Shown here piece by piece: positions 16,521-23,535 of a stretch of DNA of 33,878 nucleotides. Origin of the DNA: an uncultured Flavobacteriaceae bacterium (GTDB taxonomy: Bacteria > Bacteroidota > Bacteroidia > Flavobacteriales > Flavobacteriaceae); assembly GCA_947498845.1 (NCBI GenBank), contig CANMLX010000044.1:1-33878 (forward strand), written 5' to 3'. The stretch's first letter is position 1. Every line of letters begins with the position of its first letter. A program made the position numbers and the translations under genes. The notes under the pieces were generated by a model. The model was not told the DNA's origin. It was given only the letters and a program-made list of their open reading frames with translations, and searched no databases.

Positions 16521-17402
16521 ATGATTCATAAAGCAGGTTTTGTAAATATTATAGGTAACCCCAATGTAGGTAAGTCTACCCTTATGAATGCTTTTGTTGG
16601 AGAAAAGCTATCTATCATTACTTCAAAAGCGCAAACCACACGTCATAGAATTTTAGGTATAGTAAATGGAAATGACTTCCAAGTTGTATTTAGTGATACA
16701 CCAGGCATTATCAAACCAGCTTACGAGTTACAAGAGTCCATGATGGGGTTTGTTAAATCTGCTTTCGAAGATGCCGATGTGCTTATTTACATGGTAGAAA
16801 TAGGAGAACAAAATTTAAAGGATGAAGCATTCTTTAATAAAATAACCAACTCTAAAATCCCTGTTTTATTACTCTTAAATAAAATAGATAAATCGCATCA
16901 GGAACACCTTGAAGAACAAATACAAGTTTGGTCTCAAAAAGTGCCTAATGCAGAGTTATTTCCTATTTCGGCATTAGAAAACTTTAATGTTACCGAAGTC
17001 TTTAATAGAATTATAGAGCTATTACCAGAATCGCCACCGTTCTATCCAAAAGATCAGTTAACAGATAAGCCAGAGCGTTTTTTTATTAATGAGAAAATAA
17101 GAGAAAAAATACTACTTCATTATAAAAAAGAAATCCCTTATGCTGTAGAAATAGAAACCGAAGAATTTTTAGAAGAAGAGAAAATCATCAAAATTCGATC
17201 TGTAATTATGGTGGAGCGAGAAACACAAAAAGGTATTATAATAGGACATAAAGGCAGTGCTTTAAAAAGAGTAGGCGTAGAGTCTAGAAAAGATCTGGAA
17301 GTGTTTTTCGATAAAAAAATTCACTTAGAACTTTATGTGAAAGTGAATAAAAATTGGAGAAGTAATCAAAACCAGCTTAAACGTTTTGGTTACAATCAGT
17401 AG
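16521..17402 (+). CDS. era: GTPase Era
   Basis: Essential small GTPase that binds 16S rRNA during maturation of the 30S ribosomal subunit. The 293-residue length is normal. G1 GNPNVGKS (residues 12-19), the switch I region KAQTTRHRILG, G3 DTPG (58-61), G4 NKID (119-122) and G5 PISAL are intact. The C-terminal KH domain is recognised by RSVIMVERETQKGIIIGHKG followed by LKRVGVESRKDLE and LELYVKVNKNWR. It is preceded by a good -7 element. A short gap (about 60-90 bp) leads to an unrelated lipoprotein gene. Confidence 0.97.
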   Translation: MIHKAGFVNIIGNPNVGKSTLMNAFVGEKLSIITSKAQTTRHRILGIVNGNDFQVVFSDTPGIIKPAYELQESMMGFVKSAFEDADVLIYMVEIGEQNLKDEAFFNKITNSKIPVLLLLNKIDKSHQEHLEEQIQVWSQKVPNAELFPISALENFNVTEVFNRIIELLPESPPFYPKDQLTDKPERFFINEKIREKILLHYKKEIPYAVEIETEEFLEEEKIIKIRSVIMVERETQKGIIIGHKGSALKRVGVESRKDLEVFFDKKIHLELYVKVNKNWRSNQNQLKRFGYNQ

Positions 17403-17490
17403 AAAAATCTAACTATAACTTCGTGGTTTATTAACATTAGCTTTAAAAGCGAATTTCATATTTGTGAGATTAATTAATCTTGATAATAAT

Positions 17491-19032
17491 ATGAAATTTA
17501 AAACCTTACTTACAATTGCTACTTTAGCAACAATCACTTTAGTTACATCCTGTTCAGAAGATGGCCAAGACGGTCTTAATGGCTTAAACGGAGCAGATGG
17601 AATCGCAGGAGAAAATGGAAAAGATGGCCAAGATGTAACCTTATTTGTAACAGCATCAAAAGTGTTCTTCGATTCAGGAGAAGCAGAAATCTCTGCTTAC
17701 GATGCCACTACAAAAAGAGTGTTTTCAACAAATTCAAGCGAAAAACAAGTTGAAGTGATTGATATTTCTAATGTTAATACCCCAGAAATAAAATCACCAA
17801 TAGACATTACTGCCTTTGGAGGAAATGTTAATAGTGTAGCCTGTAAAAATGGATTCTTAGCTATAGCTGTTGAAGCAGATGAAGCTACAGATAATGGTAA
17901 AGTGGTGCTCTTTAAAACAGATAATTTAACAACACCATACGGCGAAATTACAGCAGGAGCTTTACCAGATATGGTAACATTCACTCCAGATGGTAAATAT
18001 GTGTTATCGGCAAACGAAGGAGAACCAAACGACAATTATAATATAGACCCAAAAGGATCTGTAACATTAATTGAAGTAGAAACAAAAACAGCTACTCAAA
18101 TTTCTTTTGATAGTTTTAACGCTCAGGAAGCAGCCTTAGAAGCCAAAGGCTTTAGAGTATTTGGTCCTGGAGCAGACTTAAGTACAGATGTTGAGCCAGA
18201 GTATATTACTGTGTCTTCAGATTCTCAAACAGCTTTTATTTCTTTACAAGAAAATAATGGTATCGCTAAGCTAGATATCGCTACAAAAACTATAATAGAT
18301 ATTTATCCATTAGGCACAAAAGATTTTTCGAAAGGCTATTTTGATGTGAGTAATAAAGATGGGATTGTAGGTCATCTAAAAAGCTGGCCAGTGTTAAGTT
18401 TTTACCACCCAGATGCTATAGACTATTTTGAAGTAGGAGGTATAGGATACATAATAACAGCCAACGAAGGAGATGCTAGAGATTATGATGGTTATTCTGA
18501 AGAAGAAAGAGGAGATGATTTAGTTTTAGACCCTACAGCTTATCCAGATGCTTCAGAATTACAATTAGAAGAAAACCTTGGACGCTTAAAAGTAACTACA
18601 GCTAATGGGGATATTGATGGCGATGGAGATATTGACCAAATTTATGGTTATGGAGGACGTTCGTTCTCTATTTGGAATACAGAAGGGAAATTAATGTTCG
18701 ATTCAGGAAATGAGTTTACATTAAAAACACTTTACGACTTTGGATCTTACCCAGAAAATAGATCCGATGACAAAGGAACAGAACCAGAGTCTGTAACCAC
18801 TTATGTAGAAGGAAGTAATACTTATGCTGTAATAGGTCTAGAGCGAAGTGGCGATGTTTTAGTTTATAATATTTCAGATATTTATAATCCTTTATTTATT
18901 CAAAGACTTAGAAATACATCTCCAGAAGGTTTATTAATTATTGATGCCGCAAATAGTCCTAATGGAAAAACAGTATTAATAGTTTCAAACGAATCTAATG
19001 ATGATGCCGCTTTAAATATCTATACAAAATAA
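17491..19032 (+). CDS. Choice-of-anchor I-type beta-propeller lipoprotein with collagen-like stretch
   Basis: The chosen ATG (17491) opens a lipoprotein signal peptide (MKFKTLLTIATLATITLVTS then Cys). A frame from a GTG at 17464 would add nine residues before it and is less likely. After the lipobox come about eight Gly-X-Y triplets (GQDGLNGLNGADGIAGENGK), a short collagen-like stalk. The rest (about 450 residues) has repeated blades (KVVLFKTDNL, GSVTLIEVETKTA, IAKLDIATK) and the marker ITANEGDARDYDGYSEEERG, which fits the choice-of-anchor I / YncE-like family, some members of which are linked to alkaline phosphatases. A Ca-binding-like DGDGDID segment is present. Substrate unknown; expected at the outer membrane or cell surface. 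Confidence 0.85.
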   Translation: MKFKTLLTIATLATITLVTSCSEDGQDGLNGLNGADGIAGENGKDGQDVTLFVTASKVFFDSGEAEISAYDATTKRVFSTNSSEKQVEVIDISNVNTPEIKSPIDITAFGGNVNSVACKNGFLAIAVEADEATDNGKVVLFKTDNLTTPYGEITAGALPDMVTFTPDGKYVLSANEGEPNDNYNIDPKGSVTLIEVETKTATQISFDSFNAQEAALEAKGFRVFGPGADLSTDVEPEYITVSSDSQTAFISLQENNGIAKLDIATKTIIDIYPLGTKDFSKGYFDVSNKDGIVGHLKSWPVLSFYHPDAIDYFEVGGIGYIITANEGDARDYDGYSEEERGDDLVLDPTAYPDASELQLEENLGRLKVTTANGDIDGDGDIDQIYGYGGRSFSIWNTEGKLMFDSGNEFTLKTLYDFGSYPENRSDDKGTEPESVTTYVEGSNTYAVIGLERSGDVLVYNISDIYNPLFIQRLRNTSPEGLLIIDAANSPNGKTVLIVSNESNDDAALNIYTK

Positions 19033-19159
19033 TAGTTCTGTAAATGCCAGATAAGGAAACAGGATCGCAGCGCTTTAAGAGTTAGGAATCAGGATGTATA
19101 GTTTTTAGTGATTAGTCAATTAGTTTGCAGTCACCCAATACTAGTCATCAGCTCGCCTG

Positions 19160-19177
19160 CAATGTCATTAAGTTAAG
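19160..19177. repeat. Third copy of CAATGTCATTAAGTTAAG
   Basis: Exact 18-bp match to 16080-16097 and to the complement of 16196-16213. The surrounding 19033-19240 has no reading frame or other structure that I recognise. Confidence 0.7.
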
Positions 19178-19244
19178 GGAAATTATGTCTGTTCGATCCA
19201 GTAGATAAAAAAAATTATCAAGCGTACAAAATGATATTACGACC

Positions 19245-19335
19245 TGTCATTTTGAAGGAGGAACGACTGAAGAATCTATAGAAATTTAGTAAAGATTCTT
19301 CGACTTCGAATATATTCGAAATGCTACCAATGACA
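19245..19335. repeat. Flavobacterial inverted repeat (TGTCATT...AATGACA)
   Basis: Ends TGTCATT/AATGACA and internal GAAGAATCT (19269-19277)/AGATTCTTC (19293-19301) form a branched palindrome with the AAGGAGGAACGACTGA motif, a type of dispersed repeat I recall from flavobacterial intergenic regions. Non-coding. Confidence 0.65.
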
Positions 19336-19401
19336 AGTATGGATAAATTAGTAAATGTATTTATTTTACATATTATATTGATCTTACTATATAAAAATTA
19401 T

Positions 19402-19436
19402 AAAGCCGAAGTGAGCTAATCCACTTTGGCTTTTTT
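19402..19436 (+). terminator. Strong terminator with no gene directly upstream
   Basis: AAAGCCGAAGTG (19402-19413) pairs with CACTTTGGCTTT (19422-19433) with one G-U pair, and a T run follows. The nearest upstream gene ends 370 bp earlier, so it may end a long 3' tail of the propeller gene or a small unannotated transcript. Confidence 0.8.
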
Positions 19437-19451
19437 CTAAAAACCATTATA

Positions 19452-19614
19452 ATACCATTTACACTTTGAATTTATTGCAATAAAACACCCTTTTTTCCTT
19501 TCTATTTCATTATTAAATGAAACCGTAAACTTAGGCTATGCTTTAATTTTCTAATTTATACAAAGAAAAAAATCATTATTTTCTTTTACAGTAAATTCAA
19601 AATATAACTGGTAT
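19452..19614. repeat. ATACCA-family palindromic element
   Basis: Left end ATACCATTTACACTTTGAAT and right end (read inverted) ATACCAGTTATATTTTGAAT match with few differences over about 30 bp. The right half is the 80-bp sequence shared with 16221-16300. 163 bp, non-coding. Confidence 0.75.
19535..19614. repeat. 80-bp direct repeat, copy 2
   Basis: Same sequence as 16221-16300 with one substitution; forms the right half of the element at 19452-19614. Confidence 0.9.
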
Positions 19615-19717
19615 AAATCTAATAATACCTTTTTGTTTAGATAACTATTAGTTAATGTTGTAATATAATATTTGCATAAATCGAATATTTATTTAATTTA
19701 TTTTGAGTTAGTTAGAT

Positions 19718-19757
19718 AAAAAAGCTTTAATTGGTCTCCCTCAATTATGGCTTTTTT
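19718..19757 (+). terminator. Second orphan terminator, possible end of a small RNA
   Basis: AAAAAAGC and GCTTTTTT enclose TAATTG/CAATTA with a small internal loop, then T residues. A weak -7-like AATATTTG ends at 19674, so a transcript of about 75 bases is conceivable, but no protein is encoded. It could equally be a decayed tail. Confidence 0.5.
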
Positions 19758-19788
19758 TTAGCTATGATTTTTTATAGAACTAACATTC

Positions 19789-20112
19789 ATACCAATTCTA
19801 ATGTTAAATTGCTCAATTAAAATATGCCTTTTTGCACCATACTTCAAAATAAAAAGGGTGCATAACTAATACTATGAATCCTTTTTATTTTTCGCATAAC
19901 ATAAAAAACTATCATTTTTCTTACGTGTAATACCAATTATGAGTTAAAATGCGGTAAAAAAGACAAAGTTGCTTTCTTTTTATACACTGCGATGATAGTT
20001 TTTCATAGCAGAGCTATGGAAAACATGAATAAAGATGTATAAAATGAAATGAACGAGAATGACTAGCTCATTTTAACTCATAATTGGTATAATTTAACAT
20101 TAGAATTAGTAT
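19789..20112. repeat. Outer ATACCA-family element carrying a nested copy
   Basis: The left terminal inverted repeat (19789-19810, beginning ATACCAATTCTAATGTTAAA) matches the complement of 20091-20112 at 21 of 22 positions. The interior holds the complete second element at 19930-20090, whose right end abuts the outer right repeat. Confidence 0.7.
19930..20090. repeat. Inner ATACCA-family element with perfect 22-bp ends
   Basis: The first 22 bp (19930-19951, starting ATACCAATTATGAGTTAAAA) are exactly inverted at 20069-20090. The interior matches 15929-15994, and the right arm matches 33729-33771. 161 bp, non-coding. Confidence 0.85.
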
Positions 20113-20180
20113 TACTTTTTTTTAGAAATATTAAAAGCAGTAATCTTTCTTTAAAAACAGCTCTGCGTGGGTATATTTCA

Positions 20181-20188
20181 TACTTTTG
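20181..20188 (+). promoter_or_regulatory. der -7 promoter element (TACTTTTG)
   Basis: Exact TAnnTTTG match followed by C, 68 bp before the der start codon. Confidence 0.55.
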
Positions 20189-20256
20189 CAAAAAATTAAT
20201 AACAGTAACTAAAAGTAATATACGAGTTTGGTATTGTTATAGATAATTAGAGCATT

Positions 20257-21561
20257 ATGAGTAACATTGTTGCTATTGTAGGAAGACCAAATGTAGGCAA
20301 ATCCACTTTTTTTAATCGTTTAATCCAAAAGCGCGAAGCTATTGTTGATGCCGTTAGTGGGGTAACAAGAGATAGGCATTATGGAAAAACCGATTGGAAT
20401 GGAAAAGAGTTTTCCCTAATAGATACAGGGGGTTATGTAATTGGTAGTGACGATATTTTTGAAGCTGAAATAGATAAGCAAGTAGAATTAGCTATAGATG
20501 AAGCCGATGCTATTATTTTTATGGTAGATGTTGAGACTGGTGTTACTGGTATGGATGAAGATGTAGCGAAGTTATTACGCAAGGTAAGCAAGCCAGTTTT
20601 TTTAGTCGTTAATAAAGTAGATAATGGCAAGCGCGCGGAAGATGCCGTTGAATTTTATGAATTGGGCCTAGGTGAATATTATACAGTAGCAAGTATAAAT
20701 GGAAGTGGCACAGGCGAGTTATTAGATGCTCTTGTTAAAGCTTTACCAGAAAAAGAAGAGGTAGAAGAAGAAGACTTGCCCCGTTTTGCTGTAGTGGGGC
20801 GTCCTAATGCAGGTAAATCCTCATTTATAAATGCGCTCATAGGAGAAGATAGGTATATTGTTACAGATATAGCAGGAACTACCAGAGACGCTATAGATAC
20901 AAAGTACAATCGTTTTGGTTTTGAGTTTAATTTAGTGGATACTGCTGGTATTAGACGAAAAGCTAAAGTAAAAGAAGATTTAGAGTTTTATTCTGTAATG
21001 CGAAGTGTACGTGCTATAGAATATAGTGATGTGTGTCTTTTGGTTATGGATGCCACCCGTGGTTTTGATGGACAAGTGCAAAACATTTTTTGGTTAGCAG
21101 AACGCAACAGAAAAGGCATTGTAGTTTTAGTAAATAAATGGGATCTGGTAGAGAAAGATCATAAATCTGTAAAAGAGTATGAAAAGGTTATTAGAAAACA
21201 AATGGAGCCTTTTACAGATGTACCTATTGTGTTTATTTCGGCTTTAACTAAACAACGAATTTATAAAGCCATAGAAACTGCTGTAGAAGTATATAAAAAC
21301 AGATCAAAAAAGATTAAAACGAGTCAGTTAAACGATGTATTGTTGCCCATAATAGAGCACTATCCGCCACCAGCCTATAAAGGCAAGTTTGTTAAGATTA
21401 AATACATCATGCAATTGCCAACACCACAACCTCAATTTGCATTTTTCTGTAATTTGCCGCAGTATATAAAAGACCCTTATAAACGCTTTTTAGAAAATAA
21501 ACTAAGAGAAAACTTTGGGTTTAATGGGGTGCCTATTAGTGTTTATATGCGGAAAAAGTAA
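20257..21561 (+). CDS. der: Ribosome biogenesis GTPase Der (EngA)
   Basis: Tandem-GTPase required for 50S subunit assembly. The 434-residue protein has two complete G domains: GRPNVGKS (residues 9-16) with DTGG and NKVDN, then GRPNAGKS (181-188) with DTAG and NKWD. The C-terminal KH-like domain contains HYPPPAYKGKFVKIKYIMQ and ends GVPISVYMRKK, as is standard. It carries its own -7 element and follows a repeat-rich spacer. The GldM-like gene begins about 20 bp beyond its stop codon. Confidence 0.97.
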   Translation: MSNIVAIVGRPNVGKSTFFNRLIQKREAIVDAVSGVTRDRHYGKTDWNGKEFSLIDTGGYVIGSDDIFEAEIDKQVELAIDEADAIIFMVDVETGVTGMDEDVAKLLRKVSKPVFLVVNKVDNGKRAEDAVEFYELGLGEYYTVASINGSGTGELLDALVKALPEKEEVEEEDLPRFAVVGRPNAGKSSFINALIGEDRYIVTDIAGTTRDAIDTKYNRFGFEFNLVDTAGIRRKAKVKEDLEFYSVMRSVRAIEYSDVCLLVMDATRGFDGQVQNIFWLAERNRKGIVVLVNKWDLVEKDHKSVKEYEKVIRKQMEPFTDVPIVFISALTKQRIYKAIETAVEVYKNRSKKIKTSQLNDVLLPIIEHYPPPAYKGKFVKIKYIMQLPTPQPQFAFFCNLPQYIKDPYKRFLENKLRENFGFNGVPISVYMRKK

Positions 21562-21579
21562 TACCTACCCAATTATTTT

Positions 21580-22231
21580 ATGGATAAAAAAAGGCATTTT
21601 AATATTAATAGTTGGTTTATCCATATTAGGCATTTACTATGTTTGGAGTCTTTTTTCTAGTTTAAACACTAAAAGAGTTCCAGAAGCTTTTCGTATTATG
21701 GAAGAAAAATTACAGAAAAGTAATAACAGGTTAGAAGAAATTATAGATTTTGAAAAAGTATTAGACTCCCTAAGAATCCAAACTAGCAGAACTCAATATG
21801 AAGAAAAAGCTAAGAAACTTCAGATAGTTTCAGAGGATTTAATGTCTCATATAAAGGATATAAAACAAAACCTTACTTCAAAAAATATAGCCCCTAAAGA
21901 CTATAGTAAAATGGACAGCCCTTCTAATTTAGATAGTCTATTTTTTGATGGATCTGGTTATAGTGAAACAGGAAAAGCGTTTGTTGAAAAAATTGATTAT
22001 TATAAAACTACAATAGTAGCACTATTTAAAGATGAGGTGCCTCAAATACGCGAAATAATAAGTAATAAATTTAACCAACGTAACGATATTGATGATTGGT
22101 TGGAATATAATTACAAAGGCTTCCCTTTAATAGCATCCTTAACTAAATTAACTCAAATGCAAGCAGATGTTAAACACATTGAAGCAGAGATTCTTAAGCA
22201 CATTTTGCCTAAAGAAAATACAGAACAATGA
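21580..22231 (+). CDS. GldM N-terminal-domain-like membrane protein, frame interrupted at A7
   Basis: One transmembrane helix near the N-terminus (GILILIVGLSILGIYYVW), then a helical periplasmic domain. Two stretches match GldM of this window: EAFRIMEEKLQKSN against SAFGLMNEKLTESN, and DWLEYNYKGFPLIASLTKLT against DWLDYHYKGFPLVASLTKMT followed by QMQADxKxxExEIL. The later GldM shaft domains are absent, giving about 216 residues. The natural ATG at 21580 (MDKK...) is out of frame by one base because of seven A residues (21586-21592); six or nine would restore it. The open frame otherwise runs back into der (ATG at 21515 or 21524). Slippage, a sequencing error, or a start inside der are all possible. 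It lies far from the gld operon. Function unknown; a GldL-interacting accessory or competitor is speculative. Confidence 0.75.
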
Positions 22232-22255
22232 AAATAGAGAATTAATTAAATAAAA

Positions 22256-22279
22256 AGTACTTTTTTGAGTACTTTTTTG
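22256..22279 (+). promoter_or_regulatory. Candidate YefM operator: tandem AGTACTTTTTTG
   Basis: Two perfect 12-bp direct repeats each begin with the palindrome AGTACT (22256-22261 and 22268-22273), so the palindromes are 12 bp centre to centre, on one face of the helix. This resembles the paired TGTACA palindromes reported for the E. coli yefM-yoeB operator. They directly precede the -7 element. Confidence 0.55.
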
Positions 22280-22280
22280 T

Positions 22281-22288
22281 TATTTTTG
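22281..22288 (+). promoter_or_regulatory. Toxin-antitoxin -7 promoter element (TATTTTTG)
   Basis: Exact TAnnTTTG match ending only 4 bp before the antitoxin start codon, so the transcript would start at or next to the ATG (leaderless or almost so). Confidence 0.5.
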
Positions 22289-22292
22289 TAGT

Positions 22293-22541
22293 ATGGAAAC
22301 AGTAAATTATACAGATTTTCGTTCAAATCTAAAACATTGGTTCGATAAAGTAGTCAACGATGTAAGCGATATCATTATTAAACGAAAAAATGGTAAAGAT
22401 CTTGTATTAATATCATTGGATGAATACAATTCATTAAAAGAAACTACTTATTTACTAACGGGAAAAAACACAGATGTTTTGCTAAGTTCTATAAAAGAAT
22501 TGGAAGCAGGAAAAGGGATTGAAAAAGACTTAAATGAATAA
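22293..22541 (+). CDS. yefM: Type II antitoxin, YefM/Phd family
   Basis: The 82-residue antitoxin has the N-terminal Phd/YefM DNA-binding and dimerisation fold: METVNYTDFRSNLKHWFDKV, then IIIKRKNGKDLVLISLDEYN and LKETTYLL. The C-terminal tail (about 60-82) is charged and would wrap the toxin active site. Its stop codon (TAA) abuts the toxin ATG with no gap, the usual arrangement. It should repress its own promoter through the AGTACT repeats, with YoeB as co-repressor. The short length is normal. Confidence 0.92.
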   Translation: METVNYTDFRSNLKHWFDKVVNDVSDIIIKRKNGKDLVLISLDEYNSLKETTYLLTGKNTDVLLSSIKELEAGKGIEKDLNE

Positions 22542-22802
22542 ATGAAATTAATTTGGTCCACTTCTTCTTGGGAAGATTATTTGTATTGGCAGAAAGTTGA
22601 TAAGAAAATAGTAAAGCGAATTAATGATCTTATTAAAAATTGTATTCGATCACCCTTTGAAGGTATAGGTAAACCAGAAGCATTAAAAGGTGATTTGCAA
22701 GGTTATTGGTCAAGACGAATTACGTCAGAGCATCGATTAGTTTATAAATACGATAATGACCAGTTGTTAATTGCAGCTTGTCGTTATCATTATGGGAAAT
22801 AA
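22542..22802 (+). CDS. yoeB: mRNA interferase toxin YoeB/Txe family
   Basis: Ribosome-dependent endoribonuclease of the RelE superfamily that cleaves mRNA in the A site. The 86-residue protein starts MKLIWSTSSWEDYLYWQ and retains all catalytic positions of E. coli YoeB at identical numbering: Glu46 (GKPEALKG), Arg65 (EHRLVY), His83 and Tyr84 (CRYHY). The WSRRI segment is also conserved. The toxin is therefore expected to be active. It is translationally coupled to the antitoxin and last in its operon; the convergent thioredoxin-like gene ends 77 bp further on. Confidence 0.94.
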   Translation: MKLIWSTSSWEDYLYWQKVDKKIVKRINDLIKNCIRSPFEGIGKPEALKGDLQGYWSRRITSEHRLVYKYDNDQLLIAACRYHYGK

Positions 22803-22879
22803 AATTCTTTCGGTATTAGTTTGTTCTATCTTTAAAAAGAAAGTTTAAGAATTTCTATGTTGTTTTGTTGTATTATCGT

Positions 22880-23347
22880 TTAATTTACCTTAATAATATC
22901 CTCAGCAACTGCCAACCATTTTTCGGCGCCACCGCGAACAAAGCCTGTACTTCCCAAGTGCTGTAAGTTCATCTTGCCATCGTCTTGTTTTTCAGGGTTA
23001 GCAAATACAACAGTTGGATAGCCTCTTACCTTAAATAAGTTTTGCAACTGATAATTTTGAATTTGTGTTTGCTTATCTAGTTTTGTTCTTCTAGGGAAAT
23101 CTAACTCTACCAAAACAACATTATCTTTAGCCCATGTTTCAAAATCTGATGTTTTTAAAACCTCTTTTTGTAGTTTTATACACCAGCCACACCAGTCCGA
23201 TCCTGTGAAAAACATCAATAAAGGTTTGTTTTCTTCAATGGCAATTTCGGAGGCCTTTCCCATATCTGTATGCCATGTGATTTTTTGAGCAGAAGCACTT
23301 AAGCTTAAGCATCCTAAGATAAAAAGTAGGTATATAGTCTTTTTCAT
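22880..23347 (-). CDS. Periplasmic thioredoxin-family protein (thioredoxin_7 type)
   Basis: The 155-residue protein has a Sec signal peptide (residues 1-20, ending SASA before QKITW) and a thioredoxin fold with active site CGWC at residues 53-56 in LLMFFTGSDWCGWCIKLQKE, plus the cis-proline segment RGYPTVVF. The role is probably thiol-disulfide exchange in the periplasm. It lies downstream of and on the same strand as the peptide transporter genes, separated by 188 bp that hold the palindrome CCTGTTAACAGG, so it may have its own promoter. Confidence 0.9.
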   Translation of the reverse strand: MKKTIYLLFILGCLSLSASAQKITWHTDMGKASEIAIEENKPLLMFFTGSDWCGWCIKLQKEVLKTSDFETWAKDNVVLVELDFPRRTKLDKQTQIQNYQLQNLFKVRGYPTVVFANPEKQDDGKMNLQHLGSTGFVRGGAEKWLAVAEDIIKVN

Positions 23348-23376
23348 ATGTTTATTTTTCTAGCAGTAATGCCTGT

Positions 23377-23388
23377 CCTGTTAACAGG
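23377..23388. repeat. Perfect 12-bp palindrome CCTGTTAACAGG
   Basis: Lies 30 bp upstream of the thioredoxin-like gene start (minus strand), with CCTG/AGG-like outer extensions. It could be an operator or a remnant of a dispersed repeat; a single copy in the window. Confidence 0.4.
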
Positions 23389-23535
23389 TAGGTGTAAAAC
23401 CTAATTAATTATATCAATATTTTATAGACAATATAATTATAGGTGTTACAATAAATTTGTTGCAAAATACATTCCTAACTTACAAAAAATACATTTAATT
23501 AGGTGTTTTTTGTTGCTTTTTATACGTTTTTTCGA

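Noticed and set aside
17464..17490. GTG start for the beta-propeller lipoprotein
   Set aside because: It would put nine residues, including two acidic ones, before a clean lipoprotein signal peptide that starts at the ATG 17491.
22256..22279. Tandem AGTACTTTTTTG as a CRISPR or microsatellite
   Set aside because: Only two copies with no spacer; position and geometry fit an antitoxin operator better.
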